DNA of 26,871 nucleotides from JACQXM01 sp964569425 (GTDB lineage Bacteria > Planctomycetota > Phycisphaerae > UBA1845): assembly GCA_964569425.1 (NCBI GenBank), contig CAZMVD010000050.1:1-26871 (forward strand). The letters are read 5' to 3'. Shown here in pieces: positions 24,976 through 26,871 of the stretch. How positions within the stretch are numbered: position 1 is the stretch's first letter; the number at the start of each line of letters is the position of its first letter. Both the position numbers and the translations under genes were made by a program. The notes below the pieces were generated by a model that was not told the origin of the DNA, did no database searches, and was given only the letters and a program-made list of their open reading frames with translations.

Positions 24976-26148
24976 TCAACCCCTGCGGAGGGCCTCGATG
25001 ATCCGGGTTTGCGAGGCACGGAGGGCGGGGGCGAGAGCGCCTACGACGCCGACGAACATCGCCACCGAAAGCGCGATCAGCAGAATCTGCGGGGTGAGTC
25101 GAAGTTCGTAGGCGAGCACGGTCCAGGTTGTGTCGGAGAGGAAATCCTGGCGGGAACCCGCGAAGAATCGGCTCCCAAGCAGGCCCGCGGTGCAGGCGAT
25201 CAGCGTGATCATCAGCGATTCCATGAGAAAGCAGGCCATGATGGCGCCGCGGGAGAAGCCGATGGTCCGCAGCATGGCGATTTCCTTGCGGCGACCATCG
25301 ACGGCGGCGTACATCGTATTGGCCACGGCGAAGACGGCGCCGGCGGCCATCATGACAATCAGGATGGTGGTGAGGATGACGATTTCCTGCGTCTTGGAGG
25401 TCAGTTCTTCGTAGTAGTCGGTTTCACGGCGGGCTTCGAGATTGACGGTGGGGCCGTTGATATAGTCCATGGCGTCGTCAAGACGGTCGGCGCTCTCCAG
25501 GCGGACGACGACGCTGGATACCAGGGAACGGAGATAGACGTCGGCTATGATGGAGCGTGGTGCCCAGATTTCACTCTCGAGTGCGCCGCCGTTGGCCGTG
25601 AATGTACCGACGACCGCGAATACCCGGTTGCTGAGCCTTCCCAATGAGATCTGCCCGCCCACGTCGAGGTTGGCGTAGCGCTCCCGTGCCGCTTCACCGA
25701 CGATGACTTCCAGTGCGCCGGGTTCGAAGCGACGCCCTTGCGCGACCTTGATTTCGCTGTGTATCTGAAAGGCGAGATCTTCGACGCCGCGGACGGCGAC
25801 GTTGGCGGGCGTCTGGCGGGCGGTTCGGCGCGGCAGGACGGTCTGAACGCAGATTTCCGGACTGACCAGGGGGCGGCCGGCCGCGTCGCGCGCGATGCCC
25901 GGCGCCTGGACAATGCGTTGAACCTCCTCGTTAAGGATGATGCTGGTGCTTTCGGCTGTGGCCCCGGGCTTGAGCACCAGTAGGTTGAGCGGCGAACCGC
26001 TGGCTTTGAGGGAGGCGCGAATTCCGGCGGCGAAGGAGAGCAGTACGGTGAGTACGAGCACCAGCACGCCCACCACGATGAGGGTCAGCGTGGTGCTGAG
26101 CTTGCGTACCATCAAATTGCGCCAGTTGTAGGTCAGGGGAAGCGGCAT
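24976..26148 (-). CDS. MacB/FtsX-type ABC transporter permease
   Basis: This 390-residue permease has the MacB/LolC layout: one N-terminal helix (about residues 20-45), a periplasmic domain of about 200 residues (GVEDLAFQIHSEIKVAQGRRFEPG, typical of MacB periplasmic core), and three C-terminal helices with the FtsX motif RRKEIAMLRTIGFSRGAI between them. It lacks an ATPase domain of its own. ATG 26148 (MPLPLTYNWRNL) is chosen as the conserved permease N-terminus, although no strong ribosome site is near it. It follows the other permease by 26 bp and probably forms a heterodimer with it. Confidence 0.9.
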   Translation of the reverse strand: MPLPLTYNWRNLMVRKLSTTLTLIVVGVLVLVLTVLLSFAAGIRASLKASGSPLNLLVLKPGATAESTSIILNEEVQRIVQAPGIARDAAGRPLVSPEICVQTVLPRRTARQTPANVAVRGVEDLAFQIHSEIKVAQGRRFEPGALEVIVGEAARERYANLDVGGQISLGRLSNRVFAVVGTFTANGGALESEIWAPRSIIADVYLRSLVSSVVVRLESADRLDDAMDYINGPTVNLEARRETDYYEELTSKTQEIVILTTILIVMMAAGAVFAVANTMYAAVDGRRKEIAMLRTIGFSRGAIMACFLMESLMITLIACTAGLLGSRFFAGSRQDFLSDTTWTVLAYELRLTPQILLIALSVAMFVGVVGALAPALRASQTRIIEALRRG

Positions 26149-26174
26149 GGCGTGATGTTGAACTCCGAAACAGT

Positions 26175-26871
26175 TTATTCCATGTTGCGCAGGGCGGAGA
26201 CGACGGTCATGCGCAGCGCGTGCCACGAGGGCCACGCGGCGGCGGCCACGCCAATGAACAGGGAGATCAGTAAGGCCTCGGCGCAAACGATCGGTTTGAC
26301 CTCCAGATGTTGAATCAGCGGGACAGTGAAATCTCGGAGCGGGGTGTGCGTGAAGGCGATGTAAGGGCCCATTGCTCCGATGAGTCCGCCGGTCAGGCTG
26401 AGCAGGAGACTCTCCAGTTGAATCTGGCTGAAGACCAGCCAGCCGCTGAAGCCCAGCGATTTGAGCACGGCCAGTTCGCTGGTTCGGTCGCGAAAGTTCA
26501 TGCTCATGGTGTTGGCGGCGGCCATGACGGCCACAAAGACGGTGACCCAAGAGAGAATCGTGAGGTTACGCGGAAGGTCGAACTGTTGGGTGATGAAATC
26601 GCTCATGAAGGACTTTTCGTCCTGGGTCTTGGTTTCGTCGGGCGAGCGGGCGAAGAGTTCATCGATGGCCACGCGGAACCGGTTGAGATCGTCCTGCGTG
26701 GAGCACTTGACGAAGGCGAAACTGATCAGCCCTTCGGGGGCGCCGAAGCGTTTGACTTCCTCCTCGACGTAATCACGCCGGCACCAGAGGGTGACCGGGT
26801 CGTGGGCGTCCGGGGCGATCGAGATCACGCGAAACTCCATGGGTGAGTATGGCGGGACGGATGGCTGGATG
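26175..26871 (-). CDS. MacB/FtsX-type ABC transporter permease, 5' partial
   Basis: The frame runs off the right edge, so only the C-terminal 231 residues are visible. It contains part of the periplasmic domain and an FtsX domain with three helices and the motif RTSELAVLKSLGFSGW. The ATG at 26840 is internal and not a believable start, because the open frame and permease-like sequence continue upstream. With the adjacent permease and adaptor it forms a tripartite export or lipoprotein-release type system. The expected ATPase gene is not in the window and is probably just beyond this edge. Confidence 0.88.
   Translation of the reverse strand, partial: IQPSVPPYSPMEFRVISIAPDAHDPVTLWCRRDYVEEEVKRFGAPEGLISFAFVKCSTQDDLNRFRVAIDELFARSPDETKTQDEKSFMSDFITQQFDLPRNLTILSWVTVFVAVMAAANTMSMNFRDRTSELAVLKSLGFSGWLVFSQIQLESLLLSLTGGLIGAMGPYIAFTHTPLRDFTVPLIQHLEVKPIVCAEALLISLFIGVAAAAWPSWHALRMTVVSALRNME

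Overview
The window looks like a chromosomal segment from a GC-rich, Gram-negative-type bacterium, most likely a planctomycete or a close relative. This is an inference, not a proof. The support is a PEP-CTERM protein, a second exported protein with an unusual Cys-containing C-terminal anchor, an outer-membrane beta-barrel, several HtrA-like proteins in tandem and many TPR proteins. I saw no phage, insertion sequence, CRISPR array, tRNA or rRNA. The interest lies in odd versions of familiar families.

Layout, left to right. (1) 1-3988 (+): three HtrA-like trypsin-fold genes joined by ATGA overlaps. The first keeps the His-Asp-Ser triad; the next two have lost all three residues. (2) 3989-4634: a 646-bp non-coding stretch with perfect hairpins and promoter-like boxes, leading into an A-type iron-sulfur carrier (4635-4985, +). 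(3) 5018-7605 (-): a two-gene operon for a membrane complex of the cytochrome bd superfamily. The catalytic-like subunit carries a C-terminal heme c site, and its partner looks like a paralogue rather than CydB. (4) 7881-8867 (+): an exported protein with a C-terminal anchor. (5) 8952-13279 (-): a small lipoprotein, an alginate-export-like barrel, and an ABC permease/ATPase pair. (6) 13463-17854 (+): enolase, a DivIC/FtsB-like membrane protein overlapping it, an enolase-superfamily (MLE-like) protein with an altered lysine motif, and a secreted thioredoxin-fold protein without CxxC. (7) 17921-20840 (-): two tandem TPR proteins. (8) 21058-22536 (+): an acyl-CoA synthetase. (9) 22548-23417 (-): a PEP-CTERM protein. 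(10) 23666-26871 (-): a membrane-fusion adaptor and two MacB/FtsX-type permeases, the last cut by the window edge.

Working units. The HtrA trio may form a mixed active/inactive envelope quality-control assembly. The bd-like pair would be a terminal oxidase or oxidoreductase taking electrons through heme c. The 23666-26871 genes form a MacAB/LolCDE-like exporter whose ATPase is not in view. Five sigma70-like promoters can be read by eye (upstream of the Fe-S carrier, the barrel, the ABC ATPase, enolase and the PEP-CTERM gene); the ATPase promoter predicts a leaderless mRNA. All family assignments come from motif recognition by eye, without database searches.
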